A stretch of DNA of 64,000 nt, taken from assembly GCF_001591485.1 (NCBI RefSeq), contig NZ_BCUZ01000001.1, forward strand, positions 1 to 64,000. Reading direction: 5' to 3'. The DNA comes from Neobacillus fumarioli NBRC 102428 (GTDB lineage Bacteria > Bacillota > Bacilli > Bacillales > Cytobacillaceae). This document shows, in pieces, positions 27,430 through 38,417 of the stretch. A program made the position numbers and the translations under genes. The stretch's first letter is position 1. Every line of letters begins with the position of its first letter. The notes beneath the pieces are model-generated. The model saw nothing but the letters and a program-made list of their open reading frames with translations. It searched no databases and had not been told where the DNA came from.

Positions 27430-28350
27430 TTAATTCACATCATTTCTTAATACCTTGGCAGGCTTAAGAAGTTCCGGGTTCTTTGGATGTTTTACATAGA
27501 TGGCAAGAGCCAGCCCATCCGTATTTTTAATCACAATTGGTTCGTCACTGCATTTTAAATGGTCAGGTATTTTCAGTAATGCACCATTTTTCACTTTCTC
27601 TGCTACTTTATCACTTATCTTCCATTTCGGCAAATGGGAAAGGGCTTCTTCCAATGGTTTTAAATACTTCTCCAGTATTCCTTCGTCCATAAGGCTTTGA
27701 ACTTCTTCAAATGTCAAACAGTCTTTTAATGTAAAGGAGGCAGATTGGATGCGTGTTAATTGTGACATATGAGCTGGATACCCTAAATGTTCCCCAATCA
27801 TGACTGCTAAGGTACGAATATAAGTTCCTTTGCTGCAGCTGACTCTAAAACGAAATGAAAACGTCTCTCCAGAAAATTCGTTTCGGTCATCCATCAAGTC
27901 AATCGAATAAATTTTCACCTTTCGTGAGGGGCGCTCTACTTCGATTCCCTTTCGGGCATATTCATACAAACGGATGCCACCTACTTTCACAGCTGAATAC
28001 ATCGGCGGAATTTGGACAATTTCACCAGTTAATGAATCCAGCACATGTTGAATTTCGTCCCTTGAAATGACCCGCTTTACCGCTTTTTTCTCCACTATCT
28101 CTCCAGAAGCATCATCTGTTGTTGTGGAAAATCCAATCGTCACTTCTCCTTCATAGGCTTTTCCTGCATCTGTAATGTATTCTGCCACCTTTGTCGCTTT
28201 TCCAATACAAATAGGAAGAACTCCTGTAACATCAGGATCAAGTGTTCCAGTATGGCCGATTTTTTTCGTTTTTAAAATTTTTCTAAGCTTAAAAACACAA
28301 TCATGGCTTGTTAACCCTGCAGGCTTATATAATGGTAAAATTCCTTCCAC
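27430..28350 (-). CDS. truB: tRNA pseudouridine-55 synthase
   Basis: Isomerises U55 in the T-loop of tRNAs. The 306-residue protein carries the catalytic Asp38 in GHTGTLDP and the KGTYIRTL motif of TruB, and ends with a PUA-like region. GTG start preceded by GGAGAG eight bases upstream. A terminator separates it from rbfA, so expression may depend on read-through. Confidence 0.94.
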   Translation of the reverse strand: MEGILPLYKPAGLTSHDCVFKLRKILKTKKIGHTGTLDPDVTGVLPICIGKATKVAEYITDAGKAYEGEVTIGFSTTTDDASGEIVEKKAVKRVISRDEIQHVLDSLTGEIVQIPPMYSAVKVGGIRLYEYARKGIEVERPSRKVKIYSIDLMDDRNEFSGETFSFRFRVSCSKGTYIRTLAVMIGEHLGYPAHMSQLTRIQSASFTLKDCLTFEEVQSLMDEGILEKYLKPLEEALSHLPKWKISDKVAEKVKNGALLKIPDHLKCSDEPIVIKNTDGLALAIYVKHPKNPELLKPAKVLRNDVN

Positions 28351-28398
28351 TTAAAACTCTCCATTCCTTTCCTTTGGTCCTTCTAGGCTTGCCCGAAC

Positions 28399-28430
28399 AA
28401 AAATGGATAGACAAATTGTCTATCCATCAT
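28399..28430 (-). terminator. Terminator between rbfA and truB
   Basis: Minus strand TGGATAGACAA pairs with TTGTCTATCCA almost without a loop, followed by five T. Confidence 0.85.
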
Positions 28431-28449
28431 AATCTATTCTGCTATTGGC

Positions 28450-28812
28450 TCATTCTTCTGGTGATTCATTTTCATCCGTATGAAGCTGGTGCAGCAGTGT
28501 TTCAATTCGGTTTCCATAATCGATAGATTCATCGAATTCAAAAATAATTTCCGGTGTTTTTCGCAGTCGAATGCGATGGCCAATTTCTGTTCTGATAAAC
28601 CCTTTCGCTTTTGCAAGCCCTTTTAACGTATTTTCTTTTTGTTCATCGTCACCTAGTACAGAGATGAATACTTTTGCTTGCTGAAGATCGCCGGTTACTT
28701 GTACATCGGTTACAGTTACAAAGCCAATCCGGGGGTCTTTCAATTTACGGCCAATTATGTCACTTAATTCTTTTTTCATTTGTTCTCCAACACGATTTGC
28801 TCTTAGGCTCAT
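28450..28812 (-). CDS. rbfA: Ribosome-binding factor A
   Basis: A 120-residue KH-type 30S maturation factor needed for 16S 5-prime end processing and growth in the cold. Its conserved start [16 protein letters not shown] is present. The start at 28812 is preferred because GGGGTGAATGTA precedes it; an ATG 27 bases upstream has no RBS. It follows ylxP by 17 bases in the nusA-infB operon. Confidence 0.94.
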   Translation of the reverse strand: MSLRANRVGEQMKKELSDIIGRKLKDPRIGFVTVTDVQVTGDLQQAKVFISVLGDDEQKENTLKGLAKAKGFIRTEIGHRIRLRKTPEIIFEFDESIDYGNRIETLLHQLHTDENESPEE

Positions 28813-28829
28813 TACATTCACCCCATACG

Positions 28830-29111
28830 TTAAAGCCATTCAATCTCGGTGATCGTTCTTTCAATTTCCGGGAACGAATCAATAAATTTTAACGCGTTTT
28901 GCAACTCCTGTTCTGTGGCTGATCGTGCAGCAGTCACGGCTGCAATGGCAATACTAGTACGCTGCCATACATCCAAATAGCCCACCTCAGCTACAGAAAC
29001 ATTAAACTTTTGTTTTAAACGGGTTATAATCCGCTGAAGGACAGCCCGTTTTTCTTTTAAAGAATGAGCATCATAAATGATGCATTCAACTACGGCAGCG
29101 CCGATGATCAC
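28830..29111 (-). CDS. ylxP: DUF503 protein YlxP
   Basis: A 93-residue DUF503 protein matching B. subtilis YlxP. It contains the family pattern [20 protein letters not shown] and VAEVGYLD. Its role is not firmly known; linkage to infB and rbfA suggests ribosome assembly. GTG start overlapping the infB stop (GTGA), so it is coupled to infB translation. Confidence 0.88.
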   Translation of the reverse strand: MIIGAAVVECIIYDAHSLKEKRAVLQRIITRLKQKFNVSVAEVGYLDVWQRTSIAIAAVTAARSATEQELQNALKFIDSFPEIERTITEIEWL

Positions 29112-31462
29112 TTGCGCTCCACTTCTTCCATTACATACGCTTCAATGATGTCGCCTTCTTTAATATCATTAAAGTTCTTAATGGTGATCCCGCATTCATA
29201 GCCTTGAGAAACTTCTTTGGCATCATCTTTAAATCGTTTTAAGGCATCAATTTCACCTTCAAAAATGACAACACCGTTACGAATGACACGAATACCGCTA
29301 TCACGTGTAATTTTACCATCCGTTACATAGGAACCGGCAATCGTTCCAACCTTGGAAACTTTAAAAGTCTGGCGAACTTCAGCTTGACCGATAATTTTCT
29401 CTTGAAATTCCGGATCAAGTAATCCTTTCATAGCCGCTTCCATTTCTTCAATGACTTTATAAATAATACGATGCAGACGGACATCTACATTTTCTGCTTC
29501 GGCAGCACGTTTGGCGTTTGCATCCGGACGGACATTAAAGCCAATTACGATGGCATTGGATGCAGAAGCAAGTGTGATATCCGATTCATTAATCGCACCT
29601 GTACCACTGTGAATAATTTTAATGTTCACACCCTCAACATCGATTTTCTGCAATGAAGCAGCAAGGGCCTCAGCTGAGCCTTGAACATCGGCTTTAATGA
29701 TAATATTTAAGTCTTTCATTTCTCCTTGCTTCAATTGTTCAAAAAGATTATCAAGACTTACACGCGATTTTTCACCACGGTGTGCTGCAAGTGCATGCTG
29801 AGCACGGGCTTCACCAATTTGACGTGCTGTTTTTTCATCATCAAATACGACAAATCGATCGCCTGCCTGAGGAACTTCATTTAAACCGGTAATTTCAACA
29901 GGTGTTGATGGACCTGCTTCCTTTACACGCCGGCCATTATCATTTACCATTGCGCGGACGCGGCCGTAGGTATTGCCTACTACAATCGGATCGCCGATTT
30001 TTAATGTACCATTTTGAACAAGTAAAGTAGCGACAGAACCTCTGCCTTTATCCAATCTTGCCTCTATTACTGTTCCAACAGCATTTCGATTAGGATTTGC
30101 TTTATATTCTTCTACTTCACTTACTAACAAAATCATTTCTAATAGATTGTCTATGCCTTCACCAGTTTTTGCAGAAAGATTCACAAAGATGGTGTCGCCG
30201 CCCCAAGCCTCTGCTACAAGACCGTGTTCTGTCAATTCCTGCATAACGCGATCCGGATTTGCTGCAGGTTTATCAATTTTATTAACGGCAACAATAATCG
30301 GAACTTTTGCTGCTTTAGCATGGTTAATAGCCTCAATGGTTTGTGGCATAACACCGTCATCTGCCGCAACAACAAGAACTGTAATATCGGTGATTTGTGC
30401 ACCACGGGCACGCATTGTTGTAAACGCGGCATGTCCCGGTGTATCAAGGAATGTAATTTTCTTTCCGTTTTCAATTACCTGATAAGCTCCAATATGCTGG
30501 GTAATCCCGCCTGCTTCTCCTTCGGTAACTTTTGTATTCCGAATGGAATCAAGCAATGTCGTTTTCCCATGGTCAACGTGACCCATAATAGTTACAACAG
30601 CAGGACGCTCTACTAAATCTTCCGGAGCATCTTCTGTAAAGTAAATCTCTAAATCTGTTGTATCAACCTTGATTTCTTCCTCAACTTCAACACCATATTC
30701 GCTAGCAATGAGTTCAATGGCATCTTTATCGATTACTTGATTAATCGTTGCCATAACACCGAGTAGAAATAGCTTCTTAATGATTTCAGAAGGTTCACGG
30801 TGCAATTTTTTTGCAAGTTCAGCAACCGTTAAAGACTCACTAAAAGTAATTTTTGCCGGCAATTCTTTTTCTTTTTTCTTTTGCGGCGCTTGCTGATGAG
30901 TATGCTGCTGATTTTTCTTCTTGTTTTGATTGCGATTTTGATTTGAAAAAGATTTATTTTTCCCTTTTCCGGATTGAAAAGCTTTATTTTCTTTCGATTG
31001 GTATTCCTGATCGTGCTTCTTACCCTCTTTATTCTTGGGCGGTACTGGCACTTTTACCTTAGTTGGAACAACAATATGATCATCATCATCCTCAAAAGCT
31101 TTTGCTACCATTTTCGGCTGTACATTCGGTTTTTTATGCTGTTGTTGCTGTTCTGAAGTGACATTTTGACGTTTAGCATGAGGGTTGTTTCCTTGTTTTT
31201 GCTGCGGATTTTTCCCCTGCTTTTGCTGTCTTTTTTGCTGGGTTTGCCCCGCTTTTTTCTCCTGTGAATGATTTATCTGCTTTTGTTTTCCCGCGTTTGC
31301 TTCTTGATGATTGTAAGCAGCATCAAGTTTCTTGATGTCTCCTTCTTCTAATGTTGCCATATGGTTAGAAACCTCTATATTCATTTCTTTTAATTTCGTG
31401 ATAATTTCTTTACTTGAAATATTGTGTTTTTTTGCATACTCATAAACACGTATTTTACTCAT
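29108..31462 (-). CDS. infB: Translation initiation factor IF-2
   Basis: A 784-residue GTPase delivering fMet-tRNA to the ribosome. The N-terminal IF2 domain (1-52) is followed by a K/Q/N-rich low-complexity linker (about 55-200), a second IF2N domain, the G domain with GHVDHGKT at 294-301, DTPGH and NKID, then the tRNA-binding C-terminus. The ATG at 31462 follows GGGGGTGAAAACA; the in-frame GTG nine bases before it is part of the ribosome site. The linker makes it longer than the 716-residue B. subtilis protein. Confidence 0.96.
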   Translation of the reverse strand: MSKIRVYEYAKKHNISSKEIITKLKEMNIEVSNHMATLEEGDIKKLDAAYNHQEANAGKQKQINHSQEKKAGQTQQKRQQKQGKNPQQKQGNNPHAKRQNVTSEQQQQHKKPNVQPKMVAKAFEDDDDHIVVPTKVKVPVPPKNKEGKKHDQEYQSKENKAFQSGKGKNKSFSNQNRNQNKKKNQQHTHQQAPQKKKEKELPAKITFSESLTVAELAKKLHREPSEIIKKLFLLGVMATINQVIDKDAIELIASEYGVEVEEEIKVDTTDLEIYFTEDAPEDLVERPAVVTIMGHVDHGKTTLLDSIRNTKVTEGEAGGITQHIGAYQVIENGKKITFLDTPGHAAFTTMRARGAQITDITVLVVAADDGVMPQTIEAINHAKAAKVPIIVAVNKIDKPAANPDRVMQELTEHGLVAEAWGGDTIFVNLSAKTGEGIDNLLEMILLVSEVEEYKANPNRNAVGTVIEARLDKGRGSVATLLVQNGTLKIGDPIVVGNTYGRVRAMVNDNGRRVKEAGPSTPVEITGLNEVPQAGDRFVVFDDEKTARQIGEARAQHALAAHRGEKSRVSLDNLFEQLKQGEMKDLNIIIKADVQGSAEALAASLQKIDVEGVNIKIIHSGTGAINESDITLASASNAIVIGFNVRPDANAKRAAEAENVDVRLHRIIYKVIEEMEAAMKGLLDPEFQEKIIGQAEVRQTFKVSKVGTIAGSYVTDGKITRDSGIRVIRNGVVIFEGEIDALKRFKDDAKEVSQGYECGITIKNFNDIKEGDIIEAYVMEEVERK

Positions 31463-31482
31463 TGTTTTCACCCCCGCTAGAT

Positions 31483-31785
31483 TTAATCGAGCAACGTTAC
31501 CAGTTTATTAGCAAATCCATCATCCATAACAGCTGCAACAACGCGGGCTTCTTTACCAATCGCTTGACCAAGAAGATGACGGTTTTCCACAATTTTCAAT
31601 GGAACCTCATACGAATTACATTTATCTGTAATTTTTTTTGCCGTATTTCGAGATGCATCTGCGGATAATAAAATGAGTTTTACATTTCCGCGGCGGATTT
31701 GCTTTACGGTCAACTCCTCACCCGAAATGACTTTCCCTGCTCGATTGGCTATGCCAAGCAATGACATCCATTGATGATCTGACAT
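31483..31785 (-). CDS. ylxQ: L7Ae/L30e-family RNA-binding protein YlxQ
   Basis: A 100-residue L7Ae-type protein, probably binding kink-turn-like RNA. It has the pattern [16 protein letters not shown] and a C-terminal [11 protein letters not shown]. The start at 31785 overlaps no other gene; AGAAGGAGA lies 13 bases before it, slightly far. It is in the usual nusA-ylxR-ylxQ-infB order. The ribosomal or RNA target is not established. Confidence 0.88.
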   Translation of the reverse strand: MSDHQWMSLLGIANRAGKVISGEELTVKQIRRGNVKLILLSADASRNTAKKITDKCNSYEVPLKIVENRHLLGQAIGKEARVVAAVMDDGFANKLVTLLD

Positions 31786-31792
31786 TGGATGG

Positions 31793-32065
31793 TCAGTTCT
31801 CCTTCTCAATTAGTTCAAGTAATTCATCATATAACGAGTCATTTATATTCACTTCTAAATGGCTAGCTAGTATATTTTTTTTCTTGGCCTGTAAAATAGC
31901 TTCTTTATTTTTTGAAAGGTATGCGCCCCTTCCTGACTTCTTCCCCGTCAAATCAATTGATACTTCTCCTTCTTTCGTGCGAACGATGCGAACGAGTTCT
32001 TTTTTCGGCCTCATTTCCCCTGTTGCTACACATTTACGCATAGGAACTTTTCTTGGTCTGTTCAT
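31793..32065 (-). CDS. ylxR: YlxR (DUF448) RNA-binding protein
   Basis: A protein of about 90 residues with the DUF448 pattern [20 protein letters not shown] and GRGAYLS. YlxR homologs bind nucleic acid, and B. subtilis YlxR has been linked to RNase P and glucose regulation. Three consecutive ATGs (32071, 32068, 32065) follow AAGGAGAGGTGA; the start is therefore uncertain by two codons. Confidence 0.88.
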   Translation of the reverse strand: MNRPRKVPMRKCVATGEMRPKKELVRIVRTKEGEVSIDLTGKKSGRGAYLSKNKEAILQAKKKNILASHLEVNINDSLYDELLELIEKEN

Positions 32066-32081
32066 CATCATTCACCTCTCC

Positions 32082-33203
32082 TTATTCGATCTCTTCATCA
32101 TATTCAGGTTCATGTTCATCCTGATTATCAAAAAGCCGAATATTTTCTTCGCGCGGATAGATTCCTAAATCACGTGCTTCTGTTTCTGACTTGATATCGA
32201 TTTTCCAGCCTGTCAACTTAGCAGCCAACCGGGCATTTTGTCCGCGTTTGCCGATCGCAAGTGACAGTTGATAGTCAGGAACAATAACAGTCGTAGCCTT
32301 TTCTTGCTCATTTACCAAAACATCGAGAACTTTGGAAGGGCTAAGGGCATTTGCAACAAAAACAACGGGATCATTCGACCATTTGACGATATCGATTTTT
32401 TCTCCCTTAAGTTCGTTAACAACCGCTTGAACTCTGGCCCCCTTCGGTCCGACACAGGCTCCTACTGGATCTACTTCAGGGTTATCAGAGTGTACAGATA
32501 TTTTGGATCTATCCCCTGCTTCCCGGGCAACGGATTTTATTTCAACTGTTCCATCATAAATTTCTGGGACCTCGATTTCAAATAAACGTTTTAAAAGCCC
32601 TGGATGGGTTCGGGAAACAAAAATTTGCGGCCCCTTTGTTGTTTTTTCTACTTTTGTGATAAAAACTTTAATTCGATCGTGGGGCTGGTATCTTTCATTT
32701 GGCATTTGTTCACTTTGAGGAAGCAATGCTTCGATTTTTCCAAGACTTACATAAATAAATTTCGAATCTAGACGCTGCACGATCCCAGTCATGATATCTT
32801 CTTCTCGATCAATAAATTCCGAGTAAATGATTCCCCGCTCTGCTTCTCTTACTCTTTGAGTAACAACTTGCTTAGCCGTTTGAGCAGCGATTCTGCCAAA
32901 ATCTTTCGGAGTTACTTCCAATTCTACAACATCTTCAACTTGATAGTTTGGATTAATGCGTCTTGCATCTTCAAGAGAAATTTCTAAACGAGGATCAAAT
33001 ACTTCATCCACTACTTCTTTGCGGGCAAATACCCGCATCGAACCTGTTTCCAAATTGAAATCAATTCGAACATTTTGCGCTTGATTAAAATTACGACGAT
33101 ACGCTGATATCAGCGCTGCTTCGATTGCATCAATAATAATATCCTTGGAAATACCTTTTTCTTTTTCCAATAATGTAAGAGCATCCAATAATTCGCTGCT
33201 CAT
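32082..33203 (-). CDS. nusA: Transcription termination/antitermination factor NusA
   Basis: A 373-residue RNA polymerase-binding factor: an N-terminal domain (1-125), S1 (about 135-200) and two KH domains (about 230-345; [14 protein letters not shown] and [14 protein letters not shown]). An acidic tail follows, and there are no C-terminal acidic repeat domains, as in other Firmicutes. RBS AGGGGGATA. It follows rimP by 49 bases in the rimP-nusA-infB operon. Confidence 0.96.
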   Translation of the reverse strand: MSSELLDALTLLEKEKGISKDIIIDAIEAALISAYRRNFNQAQNVRIDFNLETGSMRVFARKEVVDEVFDPRLEISLEDARRINPNYQVEDVVELEVTPKDFGRIAAQTAKQVVTQRVREAERGIIYSEFIDREEDIMTGIVQRLDSKFIYVSLGKIEALLPQSEQMPNERYQPHDRIKVFITKVEKTTKGPQIFVSRTHPGLLKRLFEIEVPEIYDGTVEIKSVAREAGDRSKISVHSDNPEVDPVGACVGPKGARVQAVVNELKGEKIDIVKWSNDPVVFVANALSPSKVLDVLVNEQEKATTVIVPDYQLSLAIGKRGQNARLAAKLTGWKIDIKSETEARDLGIYPREENIRLFDNQDEHEPEYDEEIE

Positions 33204-33252
33204 TTAGTTGTATCCCCCTAATCTTTTTTAAAATTTCTAAATCTGTGTACAT

Positions 33253-33723
33253 TTAGGAAAACGTAACAGCCAATCTTGCATTTGCCACTTTTTCGTAAGG
33301 AATTTCTATGTTCTTCTTGCGCCCTTTTACTTTCACATCTAGACCAATGGTCTGGCCATCAAATGCCGACAAGACTCCCTCAAAGATCTTTTCACCGTCT
33401 ATCGGTTCATAGGTTTTGAGTAACACATTTTTGCCAATGGCCATTTCGAAATCCTTTGCTTTCTTAAGAGGACGTTCAGCACCCGGTGAAGATACTTCAA
33501 GAAAATAGCTATGTGGAATCGGGTCCACCTCATCAAGCTTTTCACTGAGACGCTCACTTACTAAACCGCAATCCTCAATATCCACGCCAGATTCTTTATC
33601 GATATACACACGAAGAAACCAGCTTTTTCCTTCTTTTACATACTCTATATCAACTAACTCCAAACCGAGCTCCTGCAAAATTGGTCCAGCAAGTTCACTT
33701 ACTACTTCTGTTACCTTGCTCAT
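33253..33723 (-). CDS. rimP: Ribosome maturation factor RimP
   Basis: A 156-residue factor for 30S subunit maturation (YlxS). It shows the pattern [30 protein letters not shown] and YFLEVSSPG. The start at 33723 follows AAGGGGG; the ATG 24 bases earlier has no RBS. It is first in the nusA operon and separated from polC by 224 bases holding a hairpin. Confidence 0.94.
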   Translation of the reverse strand: MSKVTEVVSELAGPILQELGLELVDIEYVKEGKSWFLRVYIDKESGVDIEDCGLVSERLSEKLDEVDPIPHSYFLEVSSPGAERPLKKAKDFEMAIGKNVLLKTYEPIDGEKIFEGVLSAFDGQTIGLDVKVKGRKKNIEIPYEKVANARLAVTFS

Positions 33724-33808
33724 GCTATACCCCCTTTTCCCAATCACTTTTACCTATATTCTATGTAGTCAAAGTCGGTTATCTGGCTAAGCTAATCCAT
33801 TACAAGAC

Positions 33809-33834
33809 GAAAGAGTGGGAAAGGCCCCACTCTT
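33809..33834 (-). terminator. Hairpin downstream of polC
   Basis: Minus strand AAGAGTGGG/CCCACTCTT followed by TTTCG, about 115 bases after the polC stop. The tail is only moderately T-rich. Confidence 0.6.
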
Positions 33835-33947
33835 GAACTTGAGAGTAATCTTTAGTATTTCCAATAAAACTATACCATAACCATGTTTTTTATGCAAATT
33901 CCATAGTTCTCCTAAAGCCGAACATCGGTACGTTCTGGTGTTTAAAT

Positions 33948-36900
33948 TTAAAATAATGAAAGTTGATTTTGTTCCGGCAGAGCTTTCAAGCAGCCTTGCT
34001 TGTCTAAATATTCGAGAATGGTTTTTGATACTTTACCACGCTGCTGAAGATCTTCTTTCGATAAAAATTCGCCTTCCTCTCTCGCTTTTACAATATTAAT
34101 CGCCGCATTCGTTCCGAGACCCGGAATCGAGTTAAATGGAGGAATTAATGTATTTCCGTCAATAATAAACTCTGTTGCAGCCGATTTGTATAGATCATAA
34201 TTTTGGAAAGAGAAACCTCGCTGAGTCATTTCAAGTGCGAGCTCCAGAACAGTCAATAAGTTTTTTTCTTTATTCGAAGCATCTAATCCTTTTGCATTGA
34301 TCTCTTCTATTTTAGCACGAATGGCTTCAGAACCACGTGTCATCGTTTCAATATCAAAATCTTCCGCCCGAACCGTAAAATAAGCACAATAATATAACAG
34401 CGGCAAATGGACTTTAAAGTAAGCAATCCTTACCGCCATTAATACGTAAGCAGCAGCATGAGCTTTTGGGAACATGTATTTAATCTTTTTACAGGATTCA
34501 ATATACCATTCCGGGACTTCATTTTTCCGCATTTCCTCTTCCATTTCTTCAGTTAGTCCCTTCCCTTTTCGAACTGACTCCATAATTTTGAATGCAAATG
34601 AAGGTTCAAGGCCCTGATAGATCAGATAAACCATGATGTCATCCCGGCAGCCAATTACCTCACTCAATGTACAGATTTGATTTTGAATCAATTCTTGAGC
34701 ATTGCCAAGCCATACATCTGTGCCATGAGACAGACCTGAAATTTGTACTAGTTCAGAAAAAGTCGTCGGTTTCGTATCTTCAAGCATCTGTCTGACAAAC
34801 CGAGTTCCAAATTCTGGTATACCCAAAGTTCCCGTCTTACACATAATCTGCTCTTCTGTTACTCCGAGAGATTCTGTACTGCTAAAAATTTTCATCACTT
34901 CAGGATCATCAGTAGGGATCGTTTTCGGATCAATACCGCTCAAGTCCTGCAGCATTCTTATAACAGTCGGATCATCATGTCCGAGAATGTCGAGTTTTAG
35001 GACATTATCGTGGATGGAATGGAAATCAAAATGCGTCGTCCGCCATTCGGATGTCCTATCATCGGCCGGAAACTGGATCGGTGTAAAATCAAACACATCC
35101 ATATAATCCGGAATAACAATGATTCCTCCCGGGTGCTGACCTGTAGTCCGTTTTACCCCGGTACAGCCGGAAGCAAGTCTTTCCACTTCGGCATTTCGTA
35201 TGTGCAGATTATTTTCCTGCTGATAGGCCCTTACATAACCAAATGCTGTTTTGTCAGCGACTGTACCGATTGTTCCTGCTCGATAGACATTATCTTCGCC
35301 AAACAAAACCTTTGTATAGTCGTGTGCACGCGGCTGATATTCGCCAGAGAAGTTTAAATCGATATCAGGTACCTTATCCCCTTTAAAACCAAGAAATGTT
35401 TCAAATGGGATATCGTGACCATCCTTGCGATATTTGGCACCGCAATTCGGACAGTCTTTATCAGGCAAATCAAACCCAGAGCCAACCGATCCGTCATTAA
35501 AAAACTCCGAATGCTTACAATCAGGACAGACATAATGTGGCGGCAATGGATTCACCTCGGTTATTTCCGTCATTGTTGCTACCAGTGATGAACCGACAGA
35601 ACCCCGTGAACCGACGAGATACCCATCATTAAGCGATTTTTTTACAAGTTTGTGTGCAATTAGGTAAATAACGGCAAATCCGTGGCCGATGATGCTTTTC
35701 AGCTCTTTCTCAAGCCTGGCCTCGACAATCTCCGGCAGAGGCTCACCGTAAATTTTATGAGCCATCGTATAGCTCATTTGCCTCATTTCTTCTTCTGCAC
35801 CTTCAATCTTTGGTGTATACAAATCATCTTTAATTGGCTTAATGGCTTCAATCATATCCGCAATTTTATTCGTATTCGTGACAACAATTTCTTTTGCTTT
35901 TTCTTCCCCCAGAAAACGAAAAGCATCAAGCATTTCATTTGTTGTCCGAAAATGAACATCAGGAAGTTCATGGCGGTTAAGCGGATTTGCCCCTCCCTGT
36001 GAACTAATTAGGATTTTTCGGTAAATTTTATCATTTTCATTTAAATAATGTACATTTCCTGTTGCCACAACTGGAATTCCTAATTTATCACCAAGCTTCA
36101 CTATTTTACTAATAATATCTTCCAGGTCTTTCTCATTTCGGATCAGTTCCATTTCAATTAACGGAGCATACACCGGTTTCGGCATTACTTCCAAATAGTC
36201 GTAAAACCTTGCCGCTGACTCTACTTCTTCAGGAGATTTTTGCATCATTCCTTCAAATACTTCGCCTTTATCGCAGGCAGAGCCGACAAGAATTCCTTCC
36301 CGATATTTTTGCAAAATAGACCTTGGGATTCGCGGCACACGATAAAAATAATCAATATGCGCAAACGAAATAAGCTTAAATAAGTTCTTTAACCCAGTTT
36401 CCGTCTGGGCTAACAATGTACAGTGAAAGGGGCGCGCCCTTTGATAAGCATTTCCTTTTCCTGAATAATCGTTTAATTGGTCATGATATTCAATTCCTTT
36501 TTCATTGGCATCTTTTAACATTTTCATTAGCAGATACCCGGTTGCTTCTGCATCATAAATCGCACGATGGTGCTGGGTTAGCTCGATATCAAATTTTTTC
36601 GCCAATGTATTTAAACGGTGGTTTTTCAACTCAGGATAGAGAAACCGTCCCAATTCTAATGTATCAATTACCGGGTTATTTGCTTTTTCCAAACCAGCTT
36701 TTTTAAATCCGACATTGAGAAACCCCATATCAAAGGAAGCGTTATGTGCAACTAAGACACTATCTTCAATCCAACCATGAAACTGTCTTAAAACGTCAAC
36801 ATCATCCGGAGCATTTTGTACCATATCATCTGTAATGCCTGTCAAGTTAATAGTCGTTGCTGACAGCCGATGGTGCGGGTTGGCAAATGACTCAAACCGG

Positions 36901-38273
36901 TCGACAATTTCGCCGCCTCTAATCTTAACAGCTGCAAGTTCAATGATCGTGTCATATACAGCTGAAAGCCCTGTTGTTTCAACGTCAAAAACAACAAAAG
37001 TATCTTCAGCAAGTAAACGGTGAGCATCATTATAAGCAATTGGTACACCGTCATCAATTAAATTTGCTTCTACACCGTAAATAATTTTAATATCATGCTT
37101 TTTGCCGGCACTGAATGCTTCCGGGAATGACTGGGCAACAGCGTGGTCTGTGACCGCAATAGCTTTATGGCCCCATTTCTTTGCTTGGGCAATAAGAGTG
37201 CTTACCGGCGTCACTGCATCCATTTGGCTCATCGGGGTATGAAGATGGAGCTCAACACGCTTTTCATTTTCCGGTGCTGTGTCTTTTCGCTCGACTGGCT
37301 TTACTTCATTTATATCATTACAAATCATCACTAAATCACGGACAAAGGTATCGTTTTGAATGCTTCCTCTTACTTTTACCCACATTCCTTTTTTCACATG
37401 ATGGAAATTAGCAGCATCCTCTTTATCACGGGAAAACATTTTCACCATAATGGAGCTTGTATAATCGGTAATCTTAATGGTTAATAGGGAACGGCCGCTC
37501 CTCAATTCTCGAATGTCCGCATCAAAAATATACCCTTGAACAACAACTCTTCTTTCTTCATCCACTATTTCACTTAAACTGCGAAGCTCACTATCATCTT
37601 TTATCGTGAGACCAATCGTAAGTGGACCAGATGGGGCATCTTGAGGGATTTGTTCCTTTTCAGCTTCCTGTTTCTGCATTTCTGACATCGCCAAAAAGGC
37701 ACGTTCTTCATCTTCCTTTTGTTTAGCGAGTAAAAATTGCTCATACTCTTCATTCTTTTCTTCGCTTTTCATCTCTGTTTCAATCGAAACAATCGGGAAA
37801 CCGAAAGATTGATAAATTCGTTCAAGAATGGACCCATATTTTCGTTTAAGTGTCAGTCCTTGTGCCTCGTTTCTTACTGTCACTTTGAGTCTCGAGCCGC
37901 TGATTTCTGGAATTTGCTCATTTAATAGTTTTAAGAGAGGCGGGGATATACCATCTATTTGCTGAATACAATATCGCCAATAATCTTGAATCAATTCCGG
38001 CGTAAATGTTTGATCCATGGCATTAATGTCCACTCTAACAGCAGCAATATTCGAAAAGGTTCTTTCCAGTTGAGTGATCAATCGAAGATAAACATCGAAA
38101 GGGAGGATTTTTTCAAGTGAAAAATAAAAATGCCAGCTCTTCGCTTTTTTCTCAACTAATAACTTTTCAATCTGAGCATTGCGAAAGTGTGCAACCACCG
38201 CATCCTCTGTCAAATTCAACTGCTGGAGCAAGAGTTGAAATCGCTCTTTTTTGCTTAAAGCACGTTCGCTCAA
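33948..38273 (-). CDS. polC: DNA polymerase III alpha subunit, PolC type
   Basis: The replicative polymerase of Gram-positive bacteria, 1441 residues. Domains in order: N-terminal domain; OB fold (about 235-320); PHP with [14 protein letters not shown]; inserted DEDD exonuclease starting [12 protein letters not shown]; rest of PHP; palm with [12 protein letters not shown]; a zinc site ([10 protein letters not shown] and CPNCGAKY); and the extreme C-terminal clamp-binding motif QNQLSLF. TTG start, with GAGGGGAGAG upstream. The upstream neighbour in B. subtilis, proS, is missing here. Confidence 0.97.
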   Translation of the reverse strand: MSERALSKKERFQLLLQQLNLTEDAVVAHFRNAQIEKLLVEKKAKSWHFYFSLEKILPFDVYLRLITQLERTFSNIAAVRVDINAMDQTFTPELIQDYWRYCIQQIDGISPPLLKLLNEQIPEISGSRLKVTVRNEAQGLTLKRKYGSILERIYQSFGFPIVSIETEMKSEEKNEEYEQFLLAKQKEDEERAFLAMSEMQKQEAEKEQIPQDAPSGPLTIGLTIKDDSELRSLSEIVDEERRVVVQGYIFDADIRELRSGRSLLTIKITDYTSSIMVKMFSRDKEDAANFHHVKKGMWVKVRGSIQNDTFVRDLVMICNDINEVKPVERKDTAPENEKRVELHLHTPMSQMDAVTPVSTLIAQAKKWGHKAIAVTDHAVAQSFPEAFSAGKKHDIKIIYGVEANLIDDGVPIAYNDAHRLLAEDTFVVFDVETTGLSAVYDTIIELAAVKIRGGEIVDRFESFANPHHRLSATTINLTGITDDMVQNAPDDVDVLRQFHGWIEDSVLVAHNASFDMGFLNVGFKKAGLEKANNPVIDTLELGRFLYPELKNHRLNTLAKKFDIELTQHHRAIYDAEATGYLLMKMLKDANEKGIEYHDQLNDYSGKGNAYQRARPFHCTLLAQTETGLKNLFKLISFAHIDYFYRVPRIPRSILQKYREGILVGSACDKGEVFEGMMQKSPEEVESAARFYDYLEVMPKPVYAPLIEMELIRNEKDLEDIISKIVKLGDKLGIPVVATGNVHYLNENDKIYRKILISSQGGANPLNRHELPDVHFRTTNEMLDAFRFLGEEKAKEIVVTNTNKIADMIEAIKPIKDDLYTPKIEGAEEEMRQMSYTMAHKIYGEPLPEIVEARLEKELKSIIGHGFAVIYLIAHKLVKKSLNDGYLVGSRGSVGSSLVATMTEITEVNPLPPHYVCPDCKHSEFFNDGSVGSGFDLPDKDCPNCGAKYRKDGHDIPFETFLGFKGDKVPDIDLNFSGEYQPRAHDYTKVLFGEDNVYRAGTIGTVADKTAFGYVRAYQQENNLHIRNAEVERLASGCTGVKRTTGQHPGGIIVIPDYMDVFDFTPIQFPADDRTSEWRTTHFDFHSIHDNVLKLDILGHDDPTVIRMLQDLSGIDPKTIPTDDPEVMKIFSSTESLGVTEEQIMCKTGTLGIPEFGTRFVRQMLEDTKPTTFSELVQISGLSHGTDVWLGNAQELIQNQICTLSEVIGCRDDIMVYLIYQGLEPSFAFKIMESVRKGKGLTEEMEEEMRKNEVPEWYIESCKKIKYMFPKAHAAAYVLMAVRIAYFKVHLPLLYYCAYFTVRAEDFDIETMTRGSEAIRAKIEEINAKGLDASNKEKNLLTVLELALEMTQRGFSFQNYDLYKSAATEFIIDGNTLIPPFNSIPGLGTNAAINIVKAREEGEFLSKEDLQQRGKVSKTILEYLDKQGCLKALPEQNQLSLF

Positions 38274-38378
38274 AGCTTTTCTCTCCCCTCAAAAAAAAAT
38301 CTCTATTTATACCTAAAAATTATATCATAGGATTCGAACTGTTTCGCGCATCTACGACATAAAGCTTTATCCATTTAA

Positions 38379-38413
38379 GAAAAATGAGGAACCGCTATTT
38401 GGCGATTCCTCAC
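38379..38413 (-). terminator. Terminator after rseP
   Basis: Minus strand TGAGGAATCGC pairs with GCGGTTCCTCA, followed by TTTTTCTT. It separates rseP from polC at the place where proS lies in B. subtilis. Confidence 0.9.
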
Positions 38414-38417
38414 TCGC

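Noticed and set aside
33918-33940. LexA/DinR box downstream of polC
   Set aside because: GAAC and GTTC half-sites are there, but the spacing is wrong for CGAAC-N4-GTTCG.
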